DNA of 64,000 nucleotides from Alkalihalobacterium elongatum (GTDB lineage: Bacteria > Bacillota > Bacilli > Bacillales > Bacillaceae_F). Shown one piece after another: positions 35,159-43,490 of the stretch. The position numbers and the translations under genes were made by a program. The notes under the pieces were generated by a model. The model saw only the letters and a list, made by a program, of their open reading frames with translations. It did not search any database and had not been told where the DNA came from. Position 1 is the stretch's first letter. Each line of letters opens with the position of its first letter. The stretch lies in assembly GCF_019024285.1 (NCBI RefSeq), contig NZ_WMKZ01000003.1:186001-250000 (forward strand), written 5' to 3'.

Positions 35159-35782
35159 TTATCTAATCAACTTTTTAATACTGGTACGATCATAGTTTCC
35201 ATTTACACCTGGTTTTGCTATAAGATACTCAACAATATTAGCATCGTCTAGCTTTACATGCTTTTTTAACCCTTCTATGATCATGCTTAAATATGGTTCT
35301 GACGGTTTTTGGAAAGGAACATCTAAGTCCCAATCAGCCGTAAACGTAAAAATCGGATACCCGTCTTCTTCACCTACATATAAAATTGTTCCATACCACG
35401 AATCGCGAAGAGTTTTATAAGTTTCTTTTTTTACTTCATCTAAATTTATCTCTAATTCTATCCCATTATTTTCTTGTTTAACGACATCAAAAAACTGTTC
35501 TTCTGTAATTAAATATTTACGGCTATACGTTCGTTGATCTTGATCTTTAGTTAAGCCGATGAAAGCGACACCTTGTTTTTGCCACCTATCAGCGTTTTTT
35601 GCAAAATACATTGGATAGTGGATAATATGAGACGCTTCTTTTTGTGGGAGCGTATCGTCTCGACAACCTATTTCTTCTTTATTAGACCCTTCAGGTTTTC
35701 CACCTCGTATATAACATAAAAATCGATCTTTACTTAAATTTGAACCGTAACTGGCGTACCAAACATATCTCTTCTTTTGCAT
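35159..35782 (-). CDS. Gamma-glutamylcyclotransferase-fold protein
   Basis: A 207-residue protein beginning with the GGCT-fold signature WYASYGSNL. The remainder contains CYIRGGKPEGSNKEEIGCRD and a C-terminal region ending in KPGVNGNYDRTSIKKL, indicating the two-domain form of the fold. Enzymes of this fold include gamma-glutamylcyclotransferases and related proteins of unknown role. ATG 35782 is preferred; an adjacent in-frame TTG precedes it. No operon partner. Confidence 0.75.
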   Translation of the reverse strand: MQKKRYVWYASYGSNLSKDRFLCYIRGGKPEGSNKEEIGCRDDTLPQKEASHIIHYPMYFAKNADRWQKQGVAFIGLTKDQDQRTYSRKYLITEEQFFDVVKQENNGIELEINLDEVKKETYKTLRDSWYGTILYVGEEDGYPIFTFTADWDLDVPFQKPSEPYLSMIIEGLKKHVKLDDANIVEYLIAKPGVNGNYDRTSIKKLIR

Positions 35783-35845
35783 CAATTTATTCCCACCTTT
35801 AAAAGTATTATAAAGAAACTTTTTACGAAAAATTTGCTAATTTAC

Positions 35846-36556
35846 CTAATGAGTGCATTTAGCTATAAACGCCTTAAATAACTCAGCCATGTTTGGATCA
35901 TTGCTTGCCATTTCTTCAGGGTGCCATTGGATCCCCACCATGAAGGATGCACCAACCCCCTCAATCGCTTCAATTACACCATCTGTGGCATTGGCCACCA
36001 CCTTAAAATTGGCTGCTATCTTGTCAATTGCTTGATGGTGCATACTATTAACACGTGTATTTGTTACTTTTAAAACATCGTATAACCAACTATCCTCATT
36101 GATCTTAATTTGATGAGTTGCTTCGGGTCTTTCTGCCAGTTGAAAATGCTTAATAGCTTCTTGGTTACTGGCCTCAATATCTTGCAAAAGTGTTCCACCG
36201 AAAGCAACATTTAATATAGAAATTCCTCTACAAATTGCTAAGATTGGCTTTTGTGCTTTTTTTACTAGTTCAATTTCCAGTTGGTCACGTTTATTATATG
36301 TTTTTTGTAACAACGGATGTGGAGTTGCACCGAAATGATATGGGTCCACGTCTTCACCACTACTTAAGATAATACCATCACAAATTGCAACCCAATCCTT
36401 GACCATTTCTACTGGACCGATTGGGATTACTATTGGAACTCCGCCAGCCTGCAAAACCGCTTCAATATACTTTTCATGAACATGCACTGATGATAGATTA
36501 TTATGCTTTTCAACCGTACTAGTAATGCCGATTACAGGTCGTTGTTGAGGAAGCAC
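35846..36556 (-). CDS. Gamma-glutamyl-gamma-aminobutyrate hydrolase-like class I GATase
   Basis: A 236-residue PuuD-type hydrolase. The catalytic nucleophile is Cys109 in LAICRGISILN; the His and Glu lie in GIQWHPEEM. The DGIILSSGEDVDPYHFG loop is characteristic of gamma-Glu-GABA hydrolases, which release glutamate in putrescine degradation; no other puu gene is nearby. The start is GTG, with GAGGAG 7 nt before it. Monocistronic. Confidence 0.88.
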   Translation of the reverse strand: MLPQQRPVIGITSTVEKHNNLSSVHVHEKYIEAVLQAGGVPIVIPIGPVEMVKDWVAICDGIILSSGEDVDPYHFGATPHPLLQKTYNKRDQLEIELVKKAQKPILAICRGISILNVAFGGTLLQDIEASNQEAIKHFQLAERPEATHQIKINEDSWLYDVLKVTNTRVNSMHHQAIDKIAANFKVVANATDGVIEAIEGVGASFMVGIQWHPEEMASNDPNMAELFKAFIAKCTH

Positions 36557-36676
36557 ACGATCATCTCCTCTGCAAAGATGTTTACTGTAAATTTTAAGTC
36601 CAAACTATTTTTCGCTTTTAATAGTTGGTTCATACATTATCTACCAACCCAGCTGTTCCATGGAGACGAATAAAAA

Positions 36677-36726
36677 GCACCACACCTCTGATATCACTTG
36701 AGTGAAGTTTGGCAGAAGTGTGGTGC
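36677..36726 (-). terminator. Terminator of the acyl-CoA ligase/dehydrogenase operon
   Basis: GCACCACACCTCTG (36677-36690) pairs with CAGAAGTGTGGTGC (36713-36726) with one mismatch; on the minus strand TTTTTATT follows. Confidence 0.8.
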
Positions 36727-36746
36727 AATATTTATTTAGTTGGGTT

Positions 36747-38492
36747 TTAACTAGAGTGTTTTCCGAAGCATACTAACGCTTCAAAAACGCCATCTGTAAT
36801 ACTTTCGTTTGCTAGAATACCGCGGTCAGGAGAGCGATCAAATACGAGCTTAATCCATTGTTCTACAGCTAGTGCTCTGCGACCATCGGAACTCGTTTCA
36901 AGATCATATTGAGCTTCCTCAAGTAAGTGAACACCTGCATAAACATCGTACATAAAGTCTGCTAGCTTTTTCGCCAAGGCTGTTTGTGTGTATTCATCTT
37001 GACTCAATGTATGAGTGAGTAATTCCTCAACACGGATAACTTCTTGCTGAAGTGAGTTCTTATAATCATTTAATGAAGGATTATTTATTTGATCAAGCGT
37101 TTCACGGAGATCCTTTATAAAACTACTTGGACCTGCTTTTTGTAACGTCTTTAAAATTTCTAGTCCTTGAATATTGGCTGTACCTTCCCAAACTGGGTTA
37201 ACAACAGCATCACGAAGGAGACGAGGCGTTACATACTCTTCGATATAACCATTACCACCGTGAAGCTCTAAAGCGTCCTTTGTTGCAGAAACACCTAATT
37301 CACTGCCACGGTATTTCACTAATGATAGTAAAATTCTTAGTAATGTGTAATTCTCAGCATTTTTATTATCAAACGTGTGAACGTCATCAAACAATTTAAT
37401 CATCTGTGCAGAAATTGCCCAGCTTGCTTCAATTTCTGTAATCATCTTCACTAATGTTTCACGAACCATCGGAAAGCGGTTAATTCGTTGTCCGAAAGCT
37501 TCACGATGTTCAGAATAAATTGCAGCCTCGAGAAAGGCACGTCTCGCTAATGCGACACCAGAAATCCCTGTTCCCAACCGAGAAACATTCAGGGCTTCTG
37601 CCATATATTTAAAGCCTTTATCCTCATCACCGATTAAATAACCAACTGCATTATTAAAAATAAGTTCACCACTTGCAACAGCTCGAACACCTAGCTTATC
37701 TTTTAACCGGCGTATCGTTATATTATTTCGCGTTCCATCAGGCAACGTGCGTGGAACAAGGAATAAACCAAGCCCTTTAGTTCCTGGCTTATCGTTCACT
37801 CGTGCTAAAGCGATTGCTACTTCAGCATCACAATTACTCGCAAACCATTTTTCTCCCGTTAATAAATAATGATCACCATTTTTAACAGCAGCAGTTGTAG
37901 CGGCCCCAACATCAGACCCCCCTTGAATTTCTGTTAAAAATGTTGCTCCTTCTTGATGTGTTTCTGGATCCCATGACGCTAGTAGTGATAAATAATCTGC
38001 CCTTTGTTGTTCAGATCCAAACTTTTCAAGGACAAACGCTGCTGATTGAGACAATCCAACAGGACAAGTAAATCCAGGTTCTGTTTCACACATTAAGTAA
38101 ATTAAGATAGCATTAACTAGGAACGGTACTTTTTCAGGTGCATTTTCATCATAGCGATAAGCAACAACTCCTGTTCCATATCCATCCTTAACCGTCTGGC
38201 GATAACCTTCGTTGTACCAAACCTCGTTTATTTCTTCACCCTTCTTATTATATCGGATTAATCGAGGTGCACCATCACGGTCGGTGTGTACCGCACGTTT
38301 ATCCATCGGTCCTGCCGCTAAAGCCCCTGTTTTTGTAAAAGCCTCTTCTACATAATTAAAAATCGCACTAGATAAATAACGTTTAGCATAGCGAGTTAAA
38401 ATAGGATCATCTGTATACCAGTTGGCCTCATTCCCACTTTCCCATTTTCCGTATTCAAGCTTGCTTTGTTCTTCGATCACGTTTTTCCCCAT
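36747..38492 (-). CDS. Acyl-CoA dehydrogenase (large, N-extended)
   Basis: A 581-residue FAD-dependent acyl-CoA dehydrogenase, longer than the roughly 380-residue core because of an N-terminal extension of about 100 residues and a helical C-terminus; this is the AidB/isovaleryl-like large group. Visible motifs are LTEIQGGSDVGA, GEKWFASN and DALELHGGNGYIEEYVTPRLLRD. It introduces the alpha-beta double bond in an acyl-CoA, passing electrons to ETF. The gene begins 4 nt after the acyl-CoA ligase stop, with AAAGGAG inside the ligase's last codons, so it is translationally coupled. Confidence 0.9.
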   Translation of the reverse strand: MGKNVIEEQSKLEYGKWESGNEANWYTDDPILTRYAKRYLSSAIFNYVEEAFTKTGALAAGPMDKRAVHTDRDGAPRLIRYNKKGEEINEVWYNEGYRQTVKDGYGTGVVAYRYDENAPEKVPFLVNAILIYLMCETEPGFTCPVGLSQSAAFVLEKFGSEQQRADYLSLLASWDPETHQEGATFLTEIQGGSDVGAATTAAVKNGDHYLLTGEKWFASNCDAEVAIALARVNDKPGTKGLGLFLVPRTLPDGTRNNITIRRLKDKLGVRAVASGELIFNNAVGYLIGDEDKGFKYMAEALNVSRLGTGISGVALARRAFLEAAIYSEHREAFGQRINRFPMVRETLVKMITEIEASWAISAQMIKLFDDVHTFDNKNAENYTLLRILLSLVKYRGSELGVSATKDALELHGGNGYIEEYVTPRLLRDAVVNPVWEGTANIQGLEILKTLQKAGPSSFIKDLRETLDQINNPSLNDYKNSLQQEVIRVEELLTHTLSQDEYTQTALAKKLADFMYDVYAGVHLLEEAQYDLETSSDGRRALAVEQWIKLVFDRSPDRGILANESITDGVFEALVCFGKHSS

Positions 38493-38496
38493 TCTC

Positions 38497-39984
38497 TTAC
38501 ATCTCCTTTACTTTTTGTTTTAGTAGCTTTCCACTAGCGTTAAATGGCAGTTCTTTTACAAAACTATAAATACGAGGATGTTTATAATCTGCTAAGTGGT
38601 TCTTAACATAACCTTTTAAATCTGCTTCAGAACAGTTTTCATTTTCCTTTAAAACGATAACGGCTTTTACTGTTTCGCCCCACTCTTCATCTGGGATTCC
38701 AACAACACATGCCTGATATACGGCAGGGTGCTTAGTCAACACCTCTTCAACTTCTCTCGGATAAACATTCACACCACCAGGGATGATGATATCCTTTTTA
38801 CGATCAATGATATATACGTATCCGTCATCGTCGGTATAGGCAATGTCCCCAGTGTACAGCCAACCATCCTTAACAGTTTCAGCTGTCGCTTGCTCATTGT
38901 TATAATAACCTAGCATTAACGAGTCCCCTTTTAGCAAAATTTCACCATATTCGCCTGGGGCTGTTTGTGAACCGTCTTCACGTATTACTTTCATTTCCAT
39001 ATTAACAGTCGCTTGTTTTCCGATACTTCCTGACTTTATTAAGTGCTCTTTTGGTCTTAGCATACATCCATTAGGTCCCGCTTCTGTTAAACCGTAAACT
39101 TGATAGAAGTTTGTATTTCCAAATGCGTTTGCAACATATTCGTACGAAGCTAAAGGCATCGCACTACCTCCGTATGCAAACCCTCGCATACTAGAAAAAA
39201 CATAATCTTTTATATTTGGTTCTTTAGCAGCCAATAAATAGGCAACTGGTGCCGCAAAGGTGAATGTTGTTTTTTCTTTATCAATCCATTCTAAAAATGC
39301 TTTCGGTGCAAAATCACCAATGACAAAAGCGGCTCCACAGTATAAAGGGGCAATAAAATAAGCATTTAACGGCGCCGAGTGAGATAACGGCATCATGGTG
39401 AGAACTTTATCATCCCTTGAAAAGTTCTGTTCGATGGCTATAGCGGCTGCTACTGCTGCCATTCTCTCGTGAGAAAATAAAACACCTTTAGGTACTCCTG
39501 TAGTTCCTGATGTAAATAAAATTTCGCAAATATCGGTTGTTTTCATAGAGAGGTTTAAATCTGACTTTTCAAGTTGCATAGATTCTTCACTTGCACTTTC
39601 AATCGTATGTAAATAAGCTGGTGACCATTCCTTGACCATTTCCTTAATGACATTGATGAAAACGCTTTCAAAAAGAAGTCCATTAGCATCAACGTTTTTT
39701 AGAATAGTACTAACCTCGCCTGCTGTTAATCGAGCATTAAGCGGCATAACGGTAGCACCTAATTTTAATAAAGCAAAATATGAATACAAGAAGTGCTCAT
39801 TATTTCTCGACATAATTGCGACTCGGTCACCACTTCCGATACCCTGACCTTGTAAGTAACGGGCCATCTGATTTGCCTTTTCATTCATTTCAAGATAACT
39901 TAAGCGGTTTGTTGAAGTAATAAATGCTTCTTTATTAGGGAATTTCCTCGCATTTCTTTCTAAAAATCCATGAATCGTCGTCAT
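38497..39984 (-). CDS. Acyl-CoA synthetase (AMP-forming)
   Basis: A 495-residue class I adenylate-forming ligase that activates a carboxylic acid with ATP and CoA. The P-loop-like A3 motif is ILFTSGTTGVPKG; later motifs include YGLTEAGPNGCML, GWLYTGDIAYTDDDGY, IDRKKDIIIPGG and the C-terminal SGKLLKQKV with the catalytic Lys. The start is 39984, after AAGGAGG; upstream in-frame codons have no ribosome site. It is the first gene of an operon with the acyl-CoA dehydrogenase. A perfect cre box lies inside it about 320 nt from the start. Confidence 0.92.
   Translation of the reverse strand: MTTIHGFLERNARKFPNKEAFITSTNRLSYLEMNEKANQMARYLQGQGIGSGDRVAIMSRNNEHFLYSYFALLKLGATVMPLNARLTAGEVSTILKNVDANGLLFESVFINVIKEMVKEWSPAYLHTIESASEESMQLEKSDLNLSMKTTDICEILFTSGTTGVPKGVLFSHERMAAVAAAIAIEQNFSRDDKVLTMMPLSHSAPLNAYFIAPLYCGAAFVIGDFAPKAFLEWIDKEKTTFTFAAPVAYLLAAKEPNIKDYVFSSMRGFAYGGSAMPLASYEYVANAFGNTNFYQVYGLTEAGPNGCMLRPKEHLIKSGSIGKQATVNMEMKVIREDGSQTAPGEYGEILLKGDSLMLGYYNNEQATAETVKDGWLYTGDIAYTDDDGYVYIIDRKKDIIIPGGVNVYPREVEEVLTKHPAVYQACVVGIPDEEWGETVKAVIVLKENENCSEADLKGYVKNHLADYKHPRIYSFVKELPFNASGKLLKQKVKEM
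39657..39670. promoter_or_regulatory. Intragenic perfect cre box
   Basis: TGAAAACGCTTTCA matches TGWAARCGYTWNCW at 14 of 14 positions and is a perfect palindrome. It lies inside the acyl-CoA synthetase gene, suiting a CcpA roadblock site. Confidence 0.6.
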
Positions 39985-40030
39985 TAAAGTCCTCCTTGAT
40001 TTGATAGAATAAAATCTTACTAGAATAAGA

Positions 40031-40061
40031 GTTATAGTTGTCGTTAACGTCAACTTATGGA
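40031..40061 (-). promoter_or_regulatory. Promoter with MerR-type operator in the spacer
   Basis: On the minus strand TCCATA (-35, weak), a 19-nt spacer and TATAAC (-10) precede the ligase gene by about 50 nt. The spacer is filled by the near-palindrome AGTTGTCGTTAACGTCAACT (40036-40055, two mismatches). An operator in a 19-nt spacer is what MerR regulators use, and a MerR regulator is the next gene upstream. Confidence 0.6.
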
Positions 40062-40119
40062 AATTTTACCATTCGGATTTTGATTTGTCAAAATATTTAT
40101 TCATTTCCAATGGTAAAAA

Positions 40120-40162
40120 AAAATCTCCCTATAGATACTGAAAGTAACTATAAGGAGATTTT
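40120..40162 (-). terminator. Terminator of the MerR regulator gene
   Basis: AAAATCTCCCTATAG (40120-40134) pairs with CTATAAGGAGATTTT (40148-40162), one mismatch; on the minus strand nine T residues follow. Confidence 0.9.
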
Positions 40163-40166
40163 CAAT

Positions 40167-40565
40167 TTATCCCTTCGGTGAGTTCGTATTTTCTTCTAAA
40201 AACCGTTGGCGATTAGTTTCAATCTCGGTTCTCATCACTTCTAATTCATGAATTTTTTCTGTAATTTCAGCTATCTTTTCATCAGCATATTGTAAGATAC
40301 GCTGTTTTTCCTTTTCACCTGTCGGGTTTGACTCATAAAGGTCAATCATTTCTTTAATTTCTTCTAATTTAAACCCTTGGCGCTTTCCACGCAAAATTAA
40401 TTTTAACCTACGCCGTTCACTGTCTGTAAAATAACGTTGTTGCGTTGGACCTTCTCGTTCTTCGGATTTTAACAGACCGACTTGTTCATAATAACGGATC
40501 GTTCTTGATGTAATATCAAACATCGAAGCAATTTCACTAATTGAGTATTTATCTTTTCTTTCCAT
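40167..40565 (-). CDS. MerR-family regulator, LiuR-like
   Basis: A 132-residue DNA-binding protein. The winged-helix N-terminus reads YSISEIASMFDITSRTIRYY followed by EQVGLLKSEE; the wing region RRRLKLILRGKRQGFKLEEI is the conserved core of LiuR-type regulators that control branched-chain acyl-CoA catabolism. A coiled coil forms the rest (about 85-125). There are no metal-binding cysteines, so an acyl-CoA or similar ligand is more likely than a metal. Its own terminator separates it from the acyl-CoA ligase operon, whose promoter carries a palindrome in the spacer. Regulation of that operon is inference from position and architecture. Confidence 0.88.
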   Translation of the reverse strand: MERKDKYSISEIASMFDITSRTIRYYEQVGLLKSEEREGPTQQRYFTDSERRRLKLILRGKRQGFKLEEIKEMIDLYESNPTGEKEKQRILQYADEKIAEITEKIHELEVMRTEIETNRQRFLEENTNSPKG

Positions 40566-40859
40566 TGGTTCTCCCTTTTTCTATTCCCAATTTTAAAACA
40601 AACTTATCATTATTCAACACTATTGTCAAAAGAGTCAAAAAAGAGTGTGAACTAAGTATTTGTGCCTTACTAAATTCGCCAAATTAGCATTTCACCTTTA
40701 ATATCTGCTTATAAATAACTTCATACTGCTTAACAACAATATAAATTCTCCGTTAAGACCCTATCTGTAACTTTAATAAAAGTAGTAGTATAGGTAAGAT
40801 CCAAACTGATCGATCGTTTATAACATTAAAGCCCAACTTAAGAAGCATTAAATAATATC

Positions 40860-42060
40860 CTATTACCATCAATTCATTTAATAGTGCTTCAGGACTATCA
40901 CTAGCTTTTAATTCCCGAAGACAAGCTAAATGTACTCTCCTTCACTGATAAAGATAAAGAACCTACTCTCCTGACAGCCACGCATACTGTAAATTCAAAC
41001 CATGTTCATTCGTCATTTCAGCACAACCAACTCCAAAAACACGTCGAAGGATTATTTCGACCATCGTCATTTTGCTTGCTGATATTCCTCATTCCCCTTT
41101 TCGGATCATTCCCTTTTCTTCAGATGTAAGACCTATAACCATTTCAGGGTGATCTACTTCATCGACAACTGGTAAGTGAAACATTTGACATAGATCTAAA
41201 AATCGCTTTAACTTCTCCGAAGTTAGCCCTCTTCTATTGACGTATGGGTAAGACACGGACAGGATACCCATTTAACTTCGCAACTCACGGTTATTGTACC
41301 TCCAACCATAATAATTTCCCTTAACAAAATTGAATTTATAGCAGATAATATTTGAAATATCGCGAATTTTATAGGGGGACCTACGATGTTTAGGAATGAT
41401 TGAAATCAGTCTTTCCACTCTGCGATTAGGGTCGTCTTTACTCTCAATGATTGGTGGAGCTTGCCAATCGTTAGAAGGTAGGTATGATAAAAATGTTTGA
41501 ATTTGTGAAAATGCCTCCTCTTCGTACTAAACAAAAATATCTATCGCTCTACTTGAGCATTCACTTGTACACTATCTAACTCCTCCTTCGTTAATTCCTG
41601 TCCCAAACTAAAGGTGACAACAGGGGGCCCTGCGCTGCTACAAAAAGCTGAAGGTTTTTTCAACCATAACTTAGAAATGAGAAGGTGCTACTCTAGTATC
41701 TCCAAGTCCCGCAACTGATCCTAAACAAGCAGAAACGACAAGCACTCATTCCATATTAGCTATGACTAAATTCCATGCAGGGTTAATTAGAATATACGTA
41801 TGTCCTTCAGTATCCAGGTAATTTACACTTCCTTCTCCACCTGTCCTATCGCCCAATCGTTTAGCATAAATTTGTTTTCACTGGATTAATTCGTCTGCGG
41901 CTCCACCTCGAATTGGTAACATCTGCACCGACAACTACTTTACGACCATTTACTCGATCCCTACCGATGATAAAATTTGCTGGAATGAATTCAATTAATT
42001 TAACATTTTCATCATATTTTGCTTTTCTAGCAATTGCACCTGTTGGGTGAAAACTATTCG
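40860..42060 (-). pseudogene. Decayed acyl-CoA carboxylase carboxyltransferase subunit
   Basis: Scattered blocks on the minus strand read as a biotin-dependent carboxylase beta subunit: SFHPTGAIARKAKYDEN and PANFIIGRDRVNGRKVVVG near the start, then a GSVAGLG remnant, then LTSEKLKRFLDLCQMFHLPV with EEKGMIRKGE (41089-41271), then MTMVEIILRRVFGVG and LQYAWLSGE, then ELKASDSPEALLNEL at the end. Frameshifts and stops separate all blocks, and about 50 N-terminal residues are missing. The family includes propionyl- and methylcrotonyl-CoA carboxylases. Its place upstream of a LiuR-like regulator and an acyl-CoA dehydrogenase fits a lost branched-chain acyl-CoA step. The 40566-40859 interval on its 3' side shows no gene. 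Confidence 0.82.
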
Positions 42061-42309
42061 GGACTACTTATACAATCAATTCTTTCTATTACTGTTAATT
42101 TTCCATAAAATTTATGTTTTGCAACTCTTTACTCTCTACCCTTTGAAGAGACATTTCTTCACTTTGGCGAAGTCCCTATATTTCTTGTATTCAAGTCATT
42201 TCATATTTCCTTATTTACTGAAATTGAACGATTTTTATTACTAAGATTAGAAAAATAAAAAAGGAGGAAAATATAAAATTCTTATTATATATACCCTTCC
42301 CCCTTTAAT

Positions 42310-42323
42310 AGAAAACGCTTTCA
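42310..42323. promoter_or_regulatory. Cre-like box, orphan
   Basis: AGAAAACGCTTTCA matches the cre consensus at 13 of 14 positions. It lies downstream of the LLM monooxygenase stop, between it and the decayed carboxylase, with no promoter nearby. It may be a relic or act on the lost gene. Confidence 0.35.
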
Positions 42324-42336
42324 AAAAATATTATAT

Positions 42337-43368
42337 TTAAATTCTAGGTTTTACATAACGCATAAACAACTCGAGTGATTTATTCCACTTATCTACTGTT
42401 GTCCAATCATAAGTAGTTATTAATAACGTACCAAATTCACCTATTTCTTTTTTTAGGTTATTAATTTTTCGAACACAATCATCAGGACTTCCTATAATCC
42501 ATGGACCCGTTTCGGCCATATATTCTAATGTTACATCCTCATCAGGCATATCTGGGTCTACTTTCGCAAGCGGTCTTAACCCTAACCCAAAGAGGTAATC
42601 ATAATACGTTTCTTCTGCACCTGCTCTAATATCCTCCCAAGCTTGTTCAGTAGTTTCAGCTACATAAACAACTCGAGTGATTCTCCAATCAGGTCGTGGT
42701 GAAGGCCGACCGTGTTCAGCTGCAACTACATCTAATGTTTCGCCGTGTTGTTTAAGAACATGGACTGGAGAAAACATTACACTTAATGGAGAAATACCAT
42801 GTTTTGCAGCAAGAGTAAAACTGTTTAACGTTGCCAAACCGGCAATTGCCATTGGTGGTCCGCCCTTTGTATATGGTTTTACATTTAGCTCCATTTCGTT
42901 CATTTCCCAATACTTTCCTTTATGAGAAACAGGTCCTTCCGTACTAAATATTTTCATAATCATTTCTAATGATTCATTCATCATTGGACGCGTTTCTTCA
43001 GGAGCAATATCAAATAATTCCATATCACTTGGTAATCCTCCTGCACCTACCCCCAATATTAGTCTGCCTTCCGTTAAGTGTTCTAGAAAGGCAATTCGCT
43101 CAGCTACTTGAAATGGATGGTGGTAAGGTAGTGAAACGACACCCGTCCCTAATGTAATACGTTTAGTAAGCGCTGCAACATAAGCTAACATAATTTCTGC
43201 TGATGGAACGATTTCTCTTCCTCCCGAATGATGCTCCCCCATCCATACCTCATCAAATCCTAATTTTTCAGCATAAATAATTTGTTCTATGTCTCTTTTT
43301 AAAGCTAAAGTCGTATTCTCTTTTTCTGGATGATCTGGCATAAAAAATAGTCCTGTTCTTAAACCCAT
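42337..43368 (-). CDS. LLM-class flavin-dependent monooxygenase
   Basis: A 343-residue bacterial-luciferase-like enzyme with a TIM-barrel fold. Signature elements are EVWMGEHHSGGREIVPSAE near the start, TLGTGVVSLPYHHPFQVAER, LEHLTEGRLILGVGAGG and GSPDDCVRKINNL. It uses FMN or F420 and oxygen to hydroxylate or oxidise a substrate; substrate is unknown. The start at 43368 (ATG) follows AGGGAGAG at 9 nt; an upstream in-frame GTG lies against the ribosome site. It is the last gene of the minus-strand catabolic run, 122 nt after the CoA ligase. Confidence 0.9.
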   Translation of the reverse strand: MGLRTGLFFMPDHPEKENTTLALKRDIEQIIYAEKLGFDEVWMGEHHSGGREIVPSAEIMLAYVAALTKRITLGTGVVSLPYHHPFQVAERIAFLEHLTEGRLILGVGAGGLPSDMELFDIAPEETRPMMNESLEMIMKIFSTEGPVSHKGKYWEMNEMELNVKPYTKGGPPMAIAGLATLNSFTLAAKHGISPLSVMFSPVHVLKQHGETLDVVAAEHGRPSPRPDWRITRVVYVAETTEQAWEDIRAGAEETYYDYLFGLGLRPLAKVDPDMPDEDVTLEYMAETGPWIIGSPDDCVRKINNLKKEIGEFGTLLITTYDWTTVDKWNKSLELFMRYVKPRI

Positions 43369-43490
43369 GTTATGCACTCTCCCTTTAATTAAAATAATAT
43401 TTAATTAGCAATATATCGTATCATTTGATATATAACTAAATTGAAAGACAAACTAGATAAAAATGCATGTTATGTCAGGCTCCACATTTC

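Noticed and set aside
42047-42244. 65-codon plus-strand frame of hydrophobic residues
   Set aside because: No ribosome site; overlaps the decayed carboxylase and has composition typical of translated AT-rich noncoding DNA.
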